From Candidatus Nanopelagicales bacterium (GTDB taxonomy: Bacteria; Actinomycetota; Actinomycetes; S36-B12; GCA-2699445), in contig JBAOHO010000026.1 of NCBI GenBank assembly GCA_037045355.1, forward strand, positions 372,001-436,000: 64,000 bases of DNA, written 5' to 3'. Below, piece after piece: positions 9,099 through 18,700 of this stretch. The notes under the pieces were generated by a model. That model saw only the letters and a list, made by a program, of their open reading frames with translations. It was not told the DNA's origin and searched no databases. Position 1 is the first letter of the stretch, and the number at the start of each line of letters is the position of its first letter. Both the position numbers and the translations under genes were made by a program.

Positions 9099-10550
9099 TC
9101 AGGGCCGTCCTTGTGCGTTCAGCCCGGACAGGATCTGTGCGGCTGCTCGGCGGCCCGAGCGCAGTGCCCCATGGACAGTACTGGGGTAGACAGGGTCCGT
9201 AGCTTCGCCGGCGATCAGGACCGGGTTTCCAGGCGGTGACTCTCCCAGCCTGCGATGGTCTGCCATCGTCGCCCCCGGGGGACGGATGGAGTACGAGCCC
9301 CGCGTCCAGGGTTCCGAGCGCCATCGCTTGACGGCCACGCCCTCAGGGTCCGGGAGCCGCCAGTTCGTCTGGTGCCGCAAGTCGCGCATCACTCGGTCCG
9401 CCACTGCCGCATCATCGTTCGTCTCGACCCAGTCGGCACCCGCACCGGCGGTCAACCCGACGAGGACGGGCTTCGAGGTGACCCGACTCAAGTCCCACCA
9501 CTCAGCGACCGGAGCGAAGGAGTCGCCCGCCAGGCCGAAGTAGTCCGGCCCGTGGGGCCACGCGCGGCGGTGGAAACGAAGGGCTACCTTGTTCAACAAT
9601 CCCATGTCCAGTGCCGCCAGGGCTGTTCTCTGGCGTGGCGACAGGTCTGGATCGAACCGCATGGTCCGCAGCAGGGGAATCGGGACGGTCACGATCGCTT
9701 GGGTGGCGGAGAACGTCACACCCTCTGCGGTGCGTACGGCAACGCCGAGGGGACCGTGGTCGACCTGAGTGACGATCGTGCTCAGCCGTACATCGATGCC
9801 TTCCGCCAACCCCTGCGCGAGTTGGACGTACCCCCCGGGAAACATCGCGGACCTTCCGGCGAACTCACCGTCCTCCCAGAAGTACCAAAGAGAGAGCCGA
9901 TTGGGGTCCGCCGCATACTCGTCCTCGATCTCCGAGCGCAGGAACCAGCGTGGCCCAGGAGCCAGCGAATCGATCGGATTGCCGGTGGCAGCGAATCCTC
10001 GAGCCAAGCTCACATCGGCGTCCGGGATGTGTTCGCCCCATGCGAGGGCCCGTCGGAATGCGTGGCGATACTTCCGCCACGCCCGATTCTGTTGCGACCG
10101 GGACCATCGGTGGGAATCGGAATACAACGCCAGAGACTCTCCAACTCGGATTCGCTTGATCGCGAAGTCGTCGGCAAGTCGGGTCACCGGATTCCCCTTC
10201 GTGCCCTCGAGCCACGATGCCCCCATGTCGACCGGAACGCCCAGAGCGTCACTGGTGTCGAGTCGACCGCCGATCCGGTCGCGGGCTTCGAGAACGATCA
10301 CTGACCGTCCCCGTCGGTGCAGTACACGAGCGGCCATGAGACCTGCTGCGCCGGCACCGATGACAATCACGTCCGCGGCCGTCCCCGTGGCACGGGTTGC
10401 CGTCGCAGCTCGCGGCGACAACATGACCTGCCCGCTGCCCGCGGCGACTGCCAACGATCCGAGCCCGACGACCTGCAGCAATCGCCTGCGGCTCAGCGCC
10501 GGTTGTTGTGAAGGCACTCGGTCATCGTCGCCGTCGCCGACTCGAAGCAC
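9099..10550 (-). CDS. FAD-dependent amine oxidase, Tat-exported
   Basis: A 483-residue flavin amine oxidase (monoamine/polyamine oxidase-like). A twin-arginine signal SRRRLLQVVGLGSLAVAAG lies at about residues 20-38, predicting folded export. The dinucleotide-binding motif VIVIGAGAAGLMAARVL follows, then EARDRIGGR and the GASW segment. The C-terminal FAD-contact region includes GEATDPVYPSTVHGALRSGRRAA. The start is uncertain: GTG at 10550, or GTG at 10517 closer to the RR motif. Its stop is 17 bp from the downstream ABC ATPase start, so the genes may be co-transcribed. The upstream region carries a striking G-run tract. The substrate is not predictable from sequence. Confidence 0.9.
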   Translation of the reverse strand: MLRVGDGDDDRVPSQQPALSRRRLLQVVGLGSLAVAAGSGQVMLSPRAATATRATGTAADVIVIGAGAAGLMAARVLHRRGRSVIVLEARDRIGGRLDTSDALGVPVDMGASWLEGTKGNPVTRLADDFAIKRIRVGESLALYSDSHRWSRSQQNRAWRKYRHAFRRALAWGEHIPDADVSLARGFAATGNPIDSLAPGPRWFLRSEIEDEYAADPNRLSLWYFWEDGEFAGRSAMFPGGYVQLAQGLAEGIDVRLSTIVTQVDHGPLGVAVRTAEGVTFSATQAIVTVPIPLLRTMRFDPDLSPRQRTALAALDMGLLNKVALRFHRRAWPHGPDYFGLAGDSFAPVAEWWDLSRVTSKPVLVGLTAGAGADWVETNDDAAVADRVMRDLRHQTNWRLPDPEGVAVKRWRSEPWTRGSYSIRPPGATMADHRRLGESPPGNPVLIAGEATDPVYPSTVHGALRSGRRAAAQILSGLNAQGRP

Positions 10551-10564
10551 AACGCGATCGCAGC

Positions 10565-10629
10565 GGGATCACCCCGCAATCCCCAGGAGCTCCCCCCGAG
10601 ATCCCCCCGGAAGCCCCCCAAGTGATCCC
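10565..10629 (-). promoter_or_regulatory. G-quadruplex-type tract inside an inverted repeat
   Basis: On the minus strand, five G-runs of 6, 6, 6, 4 and 4 (C-runs at 10614-10619, 10603-10608, 10592-10597, 10581-10584 and 10572-10575) are separated by loops of 5-7 bases, which satisfies the G4 motif. The block is enclosed by the 8-bp inverted repeat GGGATCAC/GTGATCCC at 10565-10572 and 10622-10629. It lies 15-80 bases upstream of the amine oxidase start on the same strand, so it would be in the promoter or 5' leader. The function is inferred only. Confidence 0.6.
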
Positions 10630-10676
10630 GGCGGCTCGCGCGGACCCGCAGGCACCGTCTCCGGGCTACGACCGGG

Positions 10677-11948
10677 TCACGGACTCGAGGGCTCAGCGGA
10701 CGGATGATCTCCTGTGGCCGGAGCGTGGGTGACCTGGCGCTGAGCCTCGTCGAGCATCCGCTCGAAAGTTGTCTCCTCCGGGTTGGCCGATGTCGTGCCC
10801 ACGCGAACCGTGACGGGCCATTTGCCGAGCGCCACGCCGGTCAGGCGAATCCCGTCGTTGAGGCGCTCCGCCAGTTGCTCCGGGTCGGGGCGCCGCCCAA
10901 CCCCCACGGCGAGGAACTCGTCGCTGTCCCAGCGCGCGAGTAAGTCGCCTCTGCGGAGGTGGTCGCCTACCGCTTCGGCGACCGTGCGTAGGACATCGTC
11001 GCCGTAGAGATTCCCGTACTGCTTGTTGGCCAGACCGAGGTTGTTCACGTCGACATAGATCACGCACACCGGTTGTCCCGTTCGCTCCGCATTGGCCGCG
11101 AATCCGGGTATCAGAGTCTGAATACCGTGGCGGGTGAGGACGCCGGTGAGAGGATCAGTCGAGGCGACAGCGTCGGCCCTGCGTTCCTGGTCCACCAGGG
11201 CATTGACGGCCGAGATCCGGATCTGGAGCAGCACCGCACCCACTAGGAGAGCGGAGGCGCCGAAGATGATCAGACGCACGTCGTCCGTCGCATCCACGCA
11301 GAGATTCGCGATCACGATGATCGAGAGCATGAGCGCGGCCCCGATCAATGCAGGTCGCCAGCCCAAAGCGATGGGCATGAAGCTGGTGAGCATCAGCAAC
11401 GTGTAGCCGATTGGCAACTGCGAGTTCGACACTATGGCGTCGGCGCAGAGCAGGCAGACCAGCCAGGTGGCGGCTGCCGTCCACAGCCAGATCATCGTTC
11501 GACCACGCACTGGACGGTGGGCCAACACCACGGACGTGATCATGAAGACCACTCCAGTCGCGAGTTCGAAGACCAGGAACTCGTGGATTCGCAGAATCGT
11601 GGAAGCCAGCGCGATGAGGATCACCAACCCGCCCATGAGGGCGAATGCCTGTGGCATCTGTTGCCGGGCCACACGCAAGCGCATTGCCTGGTAGGGATCA
11701 TCTGACTCGGGGACCTCGGGGACCGGTAACTCACTCATGGCGGCGTCTTCCTGGATCTTGACTCCCACGCGGTTGAGGGAACTGCGCACTTGTGCGGGGT
11801 GGAATTGGTGAGGCCAGGGGATGACCTTGGCCAACGTCAGGCCTACGTAGATCACGGTGTTGAACGCGACGACAGTGGCGAGCAGCATGAACCACCACGA
11901 GTACAGGACTTCTTGTGGAAGCAGCAGCCCGGTCGGGGTGGCGCTCAT
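10677..11948 (-). CDS. Membrane GGDEF-domain protein with degenerate active site
   Basis: A 423-residue protein with one N-terminal helix (about 15-40), a cytoplasmic linker, six further helices (about 100-250) and a C-terminal GGDEF-fold domain (about 265-410, beginning STDPLTGVLTRHG). The signature GGDEF is replaced by DSDEF in RWDSDEFLAV, losing both glycines, so catalysis is doubtful and a c-di-GMP/GTP-binding or structural role is likely. The start ATG overlaps the stop of the glycosyltransferase gene (ATGA at 11945-11948), so the two are translationally coupled. This pairing suggests control of exopolysaccharide synthesis by a nucleotide signal. That is inference from context. Confidence 0.88.
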   Translation of the reverse strand: MSATPTGLLLPQEVLYSWWFMLLATVVAFNTVIYVGLTLAKVIPWPHQFHPAQVRSSLNRVGVKIQEDAAMSELPVPEVPESDDPYQAMRLRVARQQMPQAFALMGGLVILIALASTILRIHEFLVFELATGVVFMITSVVLAHRPVRGRTMIWLWTAAATWLVCLLCADAIVSNSQLPIGYTLLMLTSFMPIALGWRPALIGAALMLSIIVIANLCVDATDDVRLIIFGASALLVGAVLLQIRISAVNALVDQERRADAVASTDPLTGVLTRHGIQTLIPGFAANAERTGQPVCVIYVDVNNLGLANKQYGNLYGDDVLRTVAEAVGDHLRRGDLLARWDSDEFLAVGVGRRPDPEQLAERLNDGIRLTGVALGKWPVTVRVGTTSANPEETTFERMLDEAQRQVTHAPATGDHPSAEPSSP

Positions 11949-13429
11949 GCGCGGCCCCCCTCGGCCTGAGCGTGCTGGACATGACCCCAGGTGGGGCTAC
12001 GGCCGATCGTGATGTCGATCAGGCACTTCACGAACACGACCTGTAAGAACATGTCGTAAGCGATCTCCGGGAGCATCACTGCCGCGAGCAGACGCGCTTT
12101 CCAGCCTCCCTTCCACACGGTGATCACGCGTTCCGCGACGAAGATCAACCCGACGATGACCCAGAACGGGAACCAGACCCATTCGTTGACCGCGACCAAA
12201 GTGATCGCCATCAGCACGATGGCCAGGTTCAACGCAACCGTGCCGAATCCGATGCCCACCTGCTGTCCCCAGTACCGCAATGTGGCTCGGGTGAGTCCGT
12301 AGGCGCTGAGGTTCTCGAGGGCACCCCGTTGCCAGCGCTGACGCTGCACCCACAGGTTGCGCCATGTGGGCATGATCTCCGTCGTCACAAGGCACTCTGG
12401 CGGCGACGTCATGGTGGCACCGAGGGACTTCAGTGCAAGGGTCAACTCGTTGTCCTCGGTGAGCGCGGCGGTGTCGTACACCTTGCCGGATTCGCCGGGG
12501 ATGAACACGCCTCGAGCCGCCGCCACGTCCAAGAGGGCTTCGGCGCGGAACATCGACGCCGTACCGGTGAGCACGAATACCCGGCCGTGCCGGGCCCGGA
12601 TCTGCAGCGAGTAGCGCGTGTATTCATTGCGCTGGAACTGTCCGATGAGGCCGTGTCCGTCCTCGCCGTAGAAGACACCCCCGACAGACGTGAGTTCGGG
12701 ATCCTGCTCCATCCGTTTCGCTGCGACCTCCAAGTAATGGGGTCCGAGGCGGGTATCCGCATCCATCACGAGGATCACGTCACCGGCACCCATCGTGGGC
12801 AGCAGATGGCTGAGCGCTTGATTCAGTGCACCGCCTTTGCGGTGGAAGTTGTTCACGGTCTCGAAGGTCTCGTGGCCGAGTTCGCGGGCCACCGCAACCG
12901 TGCCGTCGGTGCAGTTGTCGGCAACAACCACCACACGGTCCGGACTTCTGGTCTGTTCATCCAGCGCCATCAGCGTTGCCGGGAGCGAGAATTCCTCGTT
13001 GTGGGCCGGAACCAAGACAGTGATGGTCACGTGCCCCGGCGTTCCAGGTGCCACGGTGGGTCGATACTTGCTCAGCAGCGAACGCCGGGGGTTGGTCGTC
13101 ATCAAAGCGCTGATCGCCTCGAAGGTGATGGCGATGATCCCGATCGCCGCTATGAACGCGACCGCAAGGAGTAGCAGTTGCTCAGGGGGAATCTCTTCGG
13201 ACACCAGAGGATCGACCGGGCCCACCTGGATCTCCGTGGGCGGCTTGGGCTGTTGGGTCCCCGCGAAGTACAGGCCAACGGTGAAGACGAAGCCCGTGAT
13301 GAGGATGACCGCGGTGACCACCACGGCGACGACCATGCGTCCGTTGATCAGAGCAGGGCTGGCGCTGCGACGGGGCAGAGCGGGGGGTGCTTGCGCGAAC
13401 GGCTGGCGAGTGGGAGCGTCGCTGCTCAT
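11945..13429 (-). CDS. Processive family 2 glycosyltransferase (PgaC/poly-GlcNAc synthase-like)
   Basis: A 494-residue membrane glycosyltransferase. A proline-rich N-terminus leads into two helices (about 35-60 and 85-110), then a GT-A domain with PAHNEE, VVADNCTDGT, the metal-binding VMDADTRLGP, the EDNELT acceptor motif and the processive Q-x-x-R-W box (QRQRWQRG). Three to four C-terminal helices follow. The start is the ATG preceded by GAGAGGG, which removes a spurious antisense extension. This class polymerises UDP-sugars such as UDP-GlcNAc or UDP-glucose and extrudes the chain. It is the first gene of an operon with a degenerate GGDEF membrane protein, and a UDP-glucose-forming enzyme lies 6 kb away. 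Confidence 0.9.
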   Translation of the reverse strand: MSSDAPTRQPFAQAPPALPRRSASPALINGRMVVAVVVTAVILITGFVFTVGLYFAGTQQPKPPTEIQVGPVDPLVSEEIPPEQLLLLAVAFIAAIGIIAITFEAISALMTTNPRRSLLSKYRPTVAPGTPGHVTITVLVPAHNEEFSLPATLMALDEQTRSPDRVVVVADNCTDGTVAVARELGHETFETVNNFHRKGGALNQALSHLLPTMGAGDVILVMDADTRLGPHYLEVAAKRMEQDPELTSVGGVFYGEDGHGLIGQFQRNEYTRYSLQIRARHGRVFVLTGTASMFRAEALLDVAAARGVFIPGESGKVYDTAALTEDNELTLALKSLGATMTSPPECLVTTEIMPTWRNLWVQRQRWQRGALENLSAYGLTRATLRYWGQQVGIGFGTVALNLAIVLMAITLVAVNEWVWFPFWVIVGLIFVAERVITVWKGGWKARLLAAVMLPEIAYDMFLQVVFVKCLIDITIGRSPTWGHVQHAQAEGGRA

Positions 13430-13519
13430 ACACACCCTCTCTGGCTCTTGGTCTTCGGGGCCGCGGTCGGGAACGGTTGTCCGGCTGAACATCGACAGTA
13501 TGGCCGTACATTCGGAGCC

Positions 13520-14180
13520 ATGATCGAGCGACTCAAATTCCCGCCAGTTCCACGAGTCCGATGGCCTCGATGATTGGCGTGTCCTGTACGGCAGGGCCTG
13601 CGCCTTCTTTCGCGCCGATTCCTTTCGCGACGGGGTGGCCCTCGTGGCGGCCATCGGCGACCTGGCCGATGCCGCCGATCACCACCCCGACATCGATCTG
13701 CGTTACCACGGGGTCACCGTCTGCCTCGTGACCCACGAGGCCGGCGGACTCAGCGTTCGTGACGTCGAGCTGGCTCGCCAGATCTCGGCCGCTGCCCGCG
13801 TTTTGAACGTGACGCCAGATCCCTCTTCCGTGCAACAGGTCAACGTCACCGTCGACGCCGCAGTCCGTCAGGATGTGATGCCGTTCTGGCGCGAGCTCCT
13901 CGGGTACCGAGTGGACGGCGAGGAGGACCTCGTGGACCCGCAGGGGCGCGGACCGGGCCTGTGGTTCCAGCAGATGGAGGTCCCCCGCGGCGGGCGCAAC
14001 CGGATTCACGTCGATGTCGCCGTTCCCCATGATCAAGCCGAAGCCCGGGTCGCGGCGGCCATCGCCGCCGGCGGGCGGCTTGTCACCGACCAGCACGCAC
14101 CGGCGTGGTGGGTCCTGGCCGACAGCGAAGGCAACGAAGCCTGCGTAGCGACATGGATGGGTCGCTGGTGGGAGGAATAG
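13520..14180 (+). CDS. Pterin-4a-carbinolamine dehydratase fused to VOC domain, 5' frameshift
   Basis: The N-terminal half (about residues 1-100) is a 4a-hydroxytetrahydrobiopterin dehydratase with the active-site block ADAADHHPDIDLRY and the THEAGGLSVRDVELA motif. The C-terminal half (about 110-215) is a glyoxalase/VOC-like domain. The main frame has no usable start: it runs back to a stop at 13521-13523 while retaining homology through SRQFHESDGLDDWRVLYG. An ATG at 13520 lies in the adjacent frame. Removing one A from the AAA at 13535-13537 gives a continuous protein MIERLNSRQFHES. The fusion architecture occurs in actinobacteria. The gene is transcribed divergently from the GT2 gene, with about 90 bp between them. 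Confidence 0.82.
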
Positions 14181-14187
14181 CAGTCGG

Positions 14188-15522
14188 TCAGCGGATCAGT
14201 ACCGGGACCTCATCGACTCGCAAGGCATCCGTCCTGTCGCAGTCGTTGCCGGGAAGTCGACACACAGTGGCACGGCGGGTCAGCGGGAACCGCACCCGGG
14301 GGTTGTCCTTGTCATTGCCGGCCTCGGCCCAGGCGATCCAGAACGGGCGGTTGCCTTTCTCGAACGCGCAGGTGACGATCTTCCGCTCAGGCAGGCATCC
14401 GGTGAATCTGGCACCCACCACCCACCTGGAGAAGGTCGCCAGGGCGCGTGTCGCCGTGGCGCCCGGCGTCGTCTGGATACCGGGGAACGAGTTGTACTCG
14501 GGGGTCGCGAAGTACCAGTAGTTGCGGCGTAGGTTCAGGCGCCACCCGTCCAGATAGGTGCGCACAGCCCACGCGGCAGCCCGGTCACCGGTGATGCGCC
14601 CGTTCGGTTCCCCTCCCAGCAGGCCGACGTAGTAGTTCACCTCCGTGTCCCACAGGGGCTTCGAAGGAGCATCCAGATTCGCAAGAGTGCGCCGGAACAT
14701 GGCGATCTGTTTGCGCCTTTGCGCGGGACCGCCCTCACCTCTGGGGTAGAAGTGCCCGTTGTAGACCTCGGTCGGCCATCCGGCTCGCTTCAGTTGGCGC
14801 AGGTAAGGCACGGCGAAGTTCTGGTAGTAGTCCTCGCGGTGAGTCTGCATACTCGCCATGCTCACGACTGCCTTGGGGTCCTCTTCCTTGACGACCCGCC
14901 GGACGATCTCAGTCATCTCGAGCATCTGCTCGGGTGTCCCCTGCCAGAACTGTGGTGACGAGGCCTCATTCCAGACCTCGTATGCGCCGATCTGGCCCTT
15001 GTAGCGCCGCACCACGGCGCGCACGTACTCCTCGTAGTACGCCATCGATTTGGGAGGCGCCGAGCTCTTCGGCCCGAACACCTCGACGGACGGATCGGCG
15101 GGTGAAGTGGCCGCCCACTCAGGGGTCCCGCAGAACGAGTAGAGAAGGCTCGTTGCCCCCCACTTTCGTTGGTTGCGTACGGCGAGGTCGAACAGATCCC
15201 AGTTGTAGGTGCCCCTGCTGGTCTCGACATCACGCCACAGGGGGTAGCAGTTCATGCGGAATCCGCCGGAACGTGTGCGGGGGTTCGAGTGGAACGAGTG
15301 GATCGTCATGTCGGACTTGGTGATCTCGAAGGGTGTCCCTTCGGCCTGGGGTCCGGTTTCCGTCGGGGTCGGAGTTGGCGTCGGCGTCGGCGTCGGCGTG
15401 AAGGGAGCGATCGTCGGGGGAGCCGACAGTGGCGGGGGTGCCGCTGGTTCCACGGGCGCCTCGGAACATGCGCTCAGTGCGAGCAGGGCGGCGGTCGCGC
15501 AGGTTGCTGCGACACGAAGCAC
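14188..15522 (-). CDS. GH39-like glycoside hydrolase lipoprotein
   Basis: A 444-residue exported enzyme. The signal peptide ends in the lipobox LLALSAC, so Cys19 should be lipid-anchored. A Thr-Pro repeat linker follows (about 42-54). The catalytic TIM-barrel region contains the probable acid/base Glu in YEVWNEASS and the probable nucleophile Glu in LWDTEVNYY, the arrangement of GH39/GH5 clan-A retaining glycosidases such as beta-xylosidase. The start GTG has GGAGG at good spacing. It lies near a polysaccharide synthase operon, so trimming or turnover of a surface glycan is a reasonable guess. The substrate is unknown. It is convergent with the pterin dehydratase gene, with only seven bases between. 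Confidence 0.85.
   Translation of the reverse strand: MLRVAATCATAALLALSACSEAPVEPAAPPPLSAPPTIAPFTPTPTPTPTPTPTETGPQAEGTPFEITKSDMTIHSFHSNPRTRSGGFRMNCYPLWRDVETSRGTYNWDLFDLAVRNQRKWGATSLLYSFCGTPEWAATSPADPSVEVFGPKSSAPPKSMAYYEEYVRAVVRRYKGQIGAYEVWNEASSPQFWQGTPEQMLEMTEIVRRVVKEEDPKAVVSMASMQTHREDYYQNFAVPYLRQLKRAGWPTEVYNGHFYPRGEGGPAQRRKQIAMFRRTLANLDAPSKPLWDTEVNYYVGLLGGEPNGRITGDRAAAWAVRTYLDGWRLNLRRNYWYFATPEYNSFPGIQTTPGATATRALATFSRWVVGARFTGCLPERKIVTCAFEKGNRPFWIAWAEAGNDKDNPRVRFPLTRRATVCRLPGNDCDRTDALRVDEVPVLIR
15361..15400 (-). repeat. Hexanucleotide microsatellite encoding a Thr-Pro linker
   Basis: Tandem near-perfect six-base units (GGCGTC on the plus strand) within the lipoprotein gene encode consecutive Thr-Pro pairs. 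The tract separates the lipid anchor from the catalytic domain. Gain or loss of a unit would keep the frame, so slippage could vary linker length. Confidence 0.7.
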
Positions 15523-15771
15523 GGCGCCTCCACGGATCGTTCGGGACGCCTGACTATAGGCAGGAGAAGGTTCCGAGATGACACCTCGTGACGCGAACGC
15601 AACCTTCCATACCTGACGTTCGACCTTCCATAGTTGGTGCCACCGGGGATCTTCGAACGATGATGGCCGCCGCGCGGCCGTAAGTTGGACGGTGGAGGGT
15701 TCGACGTCGGCCTCTGCTCACGGCCGGGGCGCGGTGCCTGTGGCGCCGAAGGGCGGACCCGGGGAGTGATC

Positions 15772-18700
15772 ATGCCTTTCCGAAGTCTCAGCGAAATCAT
15801 CGGCGCAACGTCGTCGTTTGCCCTTGTGGCCGGGATGGCGGTTGTTGCCGCAATGCCAGCGCAGGCAGCGTCTGGAACTACCTACACTGTCGATCGCGTC
15901 TCGTTGTGTCGTAACGCTCAGACTCCTGCTGGTGGAACCACCTTCGAGGAGGCTCTCGCCAAGGCCAACAGCAACCCAGGGAAGGACACCATCGAGTTCG
16001 CGCCAGGGCTGGGTGCGGTGGATGTGTCGACGTGTTACCGCTCGGGCATGAGGTTCGTGTTCGCGGGTGACGCGACACAGTCGGTGGACATCGTCGGCAA
16101 CGGGGTCCAGATGGAGGGCCGGCAGGAGTTCAGGCTCTGGCTGGAAACCAACCCCACGGACAGGTGCCCGCGGAACTACAGCCAGGCGCAGTGGATCCGG
16201 CATTCAACCGGGTTCCTCCAAGTGGGCACCTACGGCGCCGACAACAGTGACGTGGCCGTGTCCATCAGCGACATGAGGTTCCACAACTTACCGTCATTGG
16301 TGCGAGTGGAGCACAACGCGTCACTGGCCATGAACGGGATAGTCGCAGACGAGATCAACGACTTCAACGACACGTGCGACGAACCGGCCGTTGCCACCGA
16401 CTCGACAGGCGCGAATATCACGCTGGCCGCGGTCTGGATCACCAACAGTCACACACCGGGATCCGCCAAGTCCGAGTTCAGCGGTGGCGCCCTCGTCTAC
16501 GGAGGTTCTCCCGGCAGCGGTTCCCGCGGCAATCTGGTGTTCGACGAGGTGTACCTGGCCGGCAACGAACAGGGTAGGGCGATCAATTGGTACGGCGGTT
16601 CGACCACGATCGTCAGCAGCCAGTTGGTGGACACCGGGGGGATGATCCTCGAGGCGGACAATACGCAGATCGTCGAACAGTGCCTTTTGGGCCACCGGAC
16701 TGCACCGATACGCCATCCAGCCCCAAGGGCAGATGAACCGCATTCTGTCGTCCAGCGGCAGCATCGACGTCAAGGCAAGCACGTTCTACTGCGACCTACC
16801 CGACATGTGAATACTGCAGTACTTCAGGCATGGGGTTCTTCGCGCTGGGTCCGGCGCGGTTCAACTTCTCGAGCAGCGCGGTCGGAGCCAATGCTTCGCT
16901 GGCCGGGGGCGGACCCGTGCTGTTCGGCAACACCGCGGCCTTCACCTCCGACGCCCTCACTTGGGTCCAGCCGACGCCCTCCCAGGACGCATCGGCCCTG
17001 CGTTCGATCCTGCCGCTGGTGATCACCCACCCGCCGGGGCTGAAGCCGGATTCGTGGAACCAGGGCCCCTACCTGTCGGCAGTCACGCCCCTACTGGGCG
17101 CACCTACCGGTCCGGGCGTCTTGATCGACGCCGTGCCCGATGCCAGCGGCGTCAACAAGTTGATCAACCCGATCGACGGCTCGACGATCACCACCGATGT
17201 GCTGGGCAATGCCCGGGTGGACGCCAACGGCAAGCGCAACATCGGCGCAGTACAACTGACCTACGCGCCCGAGTTATCGGTCGGGGATCCCACCAAGTCC
17301 ACGCTGACCGCACGTTGGACCCGGCCCCTGGATCCACCCTCTGGACCGATCACCGGGTATCGGTTGTCGTATCGCGTCAAGGGGTCTGGGGCACCGTTCA
17401 CATCGGTCGCGTTGTCCGGTGCGGACACGCTGCAGACAGTGGTGACCGGGTTGATCCCGGACACGGACTACGAGTTCGTCGTCGTAGCCGTCAACGCCTC
17501 CGGTGACGGTCCGCCGAGTGCCACAGTGACGGGCCGGACCTCTCCCGATCCGCATCTGGATTATGCCGATGGCAAGGGCAGGGTGGGGACCAAGTTCGAT
17601 CCGTTGGATCCGCATACGCGTGACGTCTCGGCGCCGCGGATCTACACGTCTTTCGACGGGGACCTGCCTCCGGGGTTGAAGTTGAGCCGGGACACCGGTG
17701 AGATCGCCGGGACCCCGACCAAGGCCGGCAAGTACGTCTTTCAGGTCGCAGTCACGGGTGGCAACAACGCGCAGGCCACGACCACGGTGACGATCACGAT
17801 CTCGGAGAAGCCGGCTCCGGCCGATCCGCACCTGGACTATCCCGAGGGCAAAGGCCGAGTGAGTAAGAAGTTCGACCCCTTGGATCCGCAGACCCGTGAT
17901 GTGCCCGCGCCGCGGACCTACACCGTGTCCGATAGGGATCTGCCTCCGGGGTTGAAGTTGAGCCGGGACACCGGTGAGATCGCCGGGACCCCGACCAAGG
18001 CCGGCAAGTACGTCTTCAAGGTCGCAGTCACGGGTGGCAACAACGCGCGGGCCACTGCCACGGTGACGATCACAATCTCAGACCCCGACTATCCGACGCT
18101 CAGCTACCCGGCCGGCGAGGGGGAGCAGGGCACCAAGTTGGTGCCGTTGGACCCGCACGTGTCGGGTCTGACCGGGCAGTTGAAGTTCGCCATCGTCGAC
18201 GGCCGGCTGCCCGATGGCGTGACGATGGACGAGGACACCGGGGAGATCACCGGCACTCCGAGGGAACACGGAGCTTTCACTATCAAGGTCAAGGTCACGG
18301 GCCGGGAGGGATCCGCCACCACCACGACCACCGTTGGAGATCCGGCGCGTCGGCAACGCCGTACCTGTACTACCGCACGATCAACGGCACCGTCGGTAAG
18401 CGAGTCAAGAACGCCCACCCGCACCCTGGGGGGCTGACCCGAGTGGTCACCTACGCCCTCACCTCGGGGGCCTCCCGCGGGACTGAAACTGTCGGAGAGC
18501 ACCGGGGTCATCTCGGGCACGCCGAAGAAGGTCGGCAAGTCCCAGGTGACGGTGACCGCGACGGGATCCAACGGGTCGGCGTCGGCCACCGTACCCATCG
18601 TGATCACACAAGCAGGTTCGGCCCTGCAGGTCACGGCTCGGCCCGAGGGAAAGGACCTGCCGGTCAACAGGTCGACCAAGGTCGTCTCGAAGGTCAAGGC

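Noticed and set aside
10951..10990. GGDEF protein at 10677-11948 as an active diguanylate cyclase
   Set aside because: Both glycines of the signature are replaced (DSDEF), so I describe it as degenerate rather than as a cyclase.
12329..13174. 281-codon plus-strand open frame opposite the GT2 gene
   Set aside because: The GT2 reading has all family motifs; the opposite frame has none.
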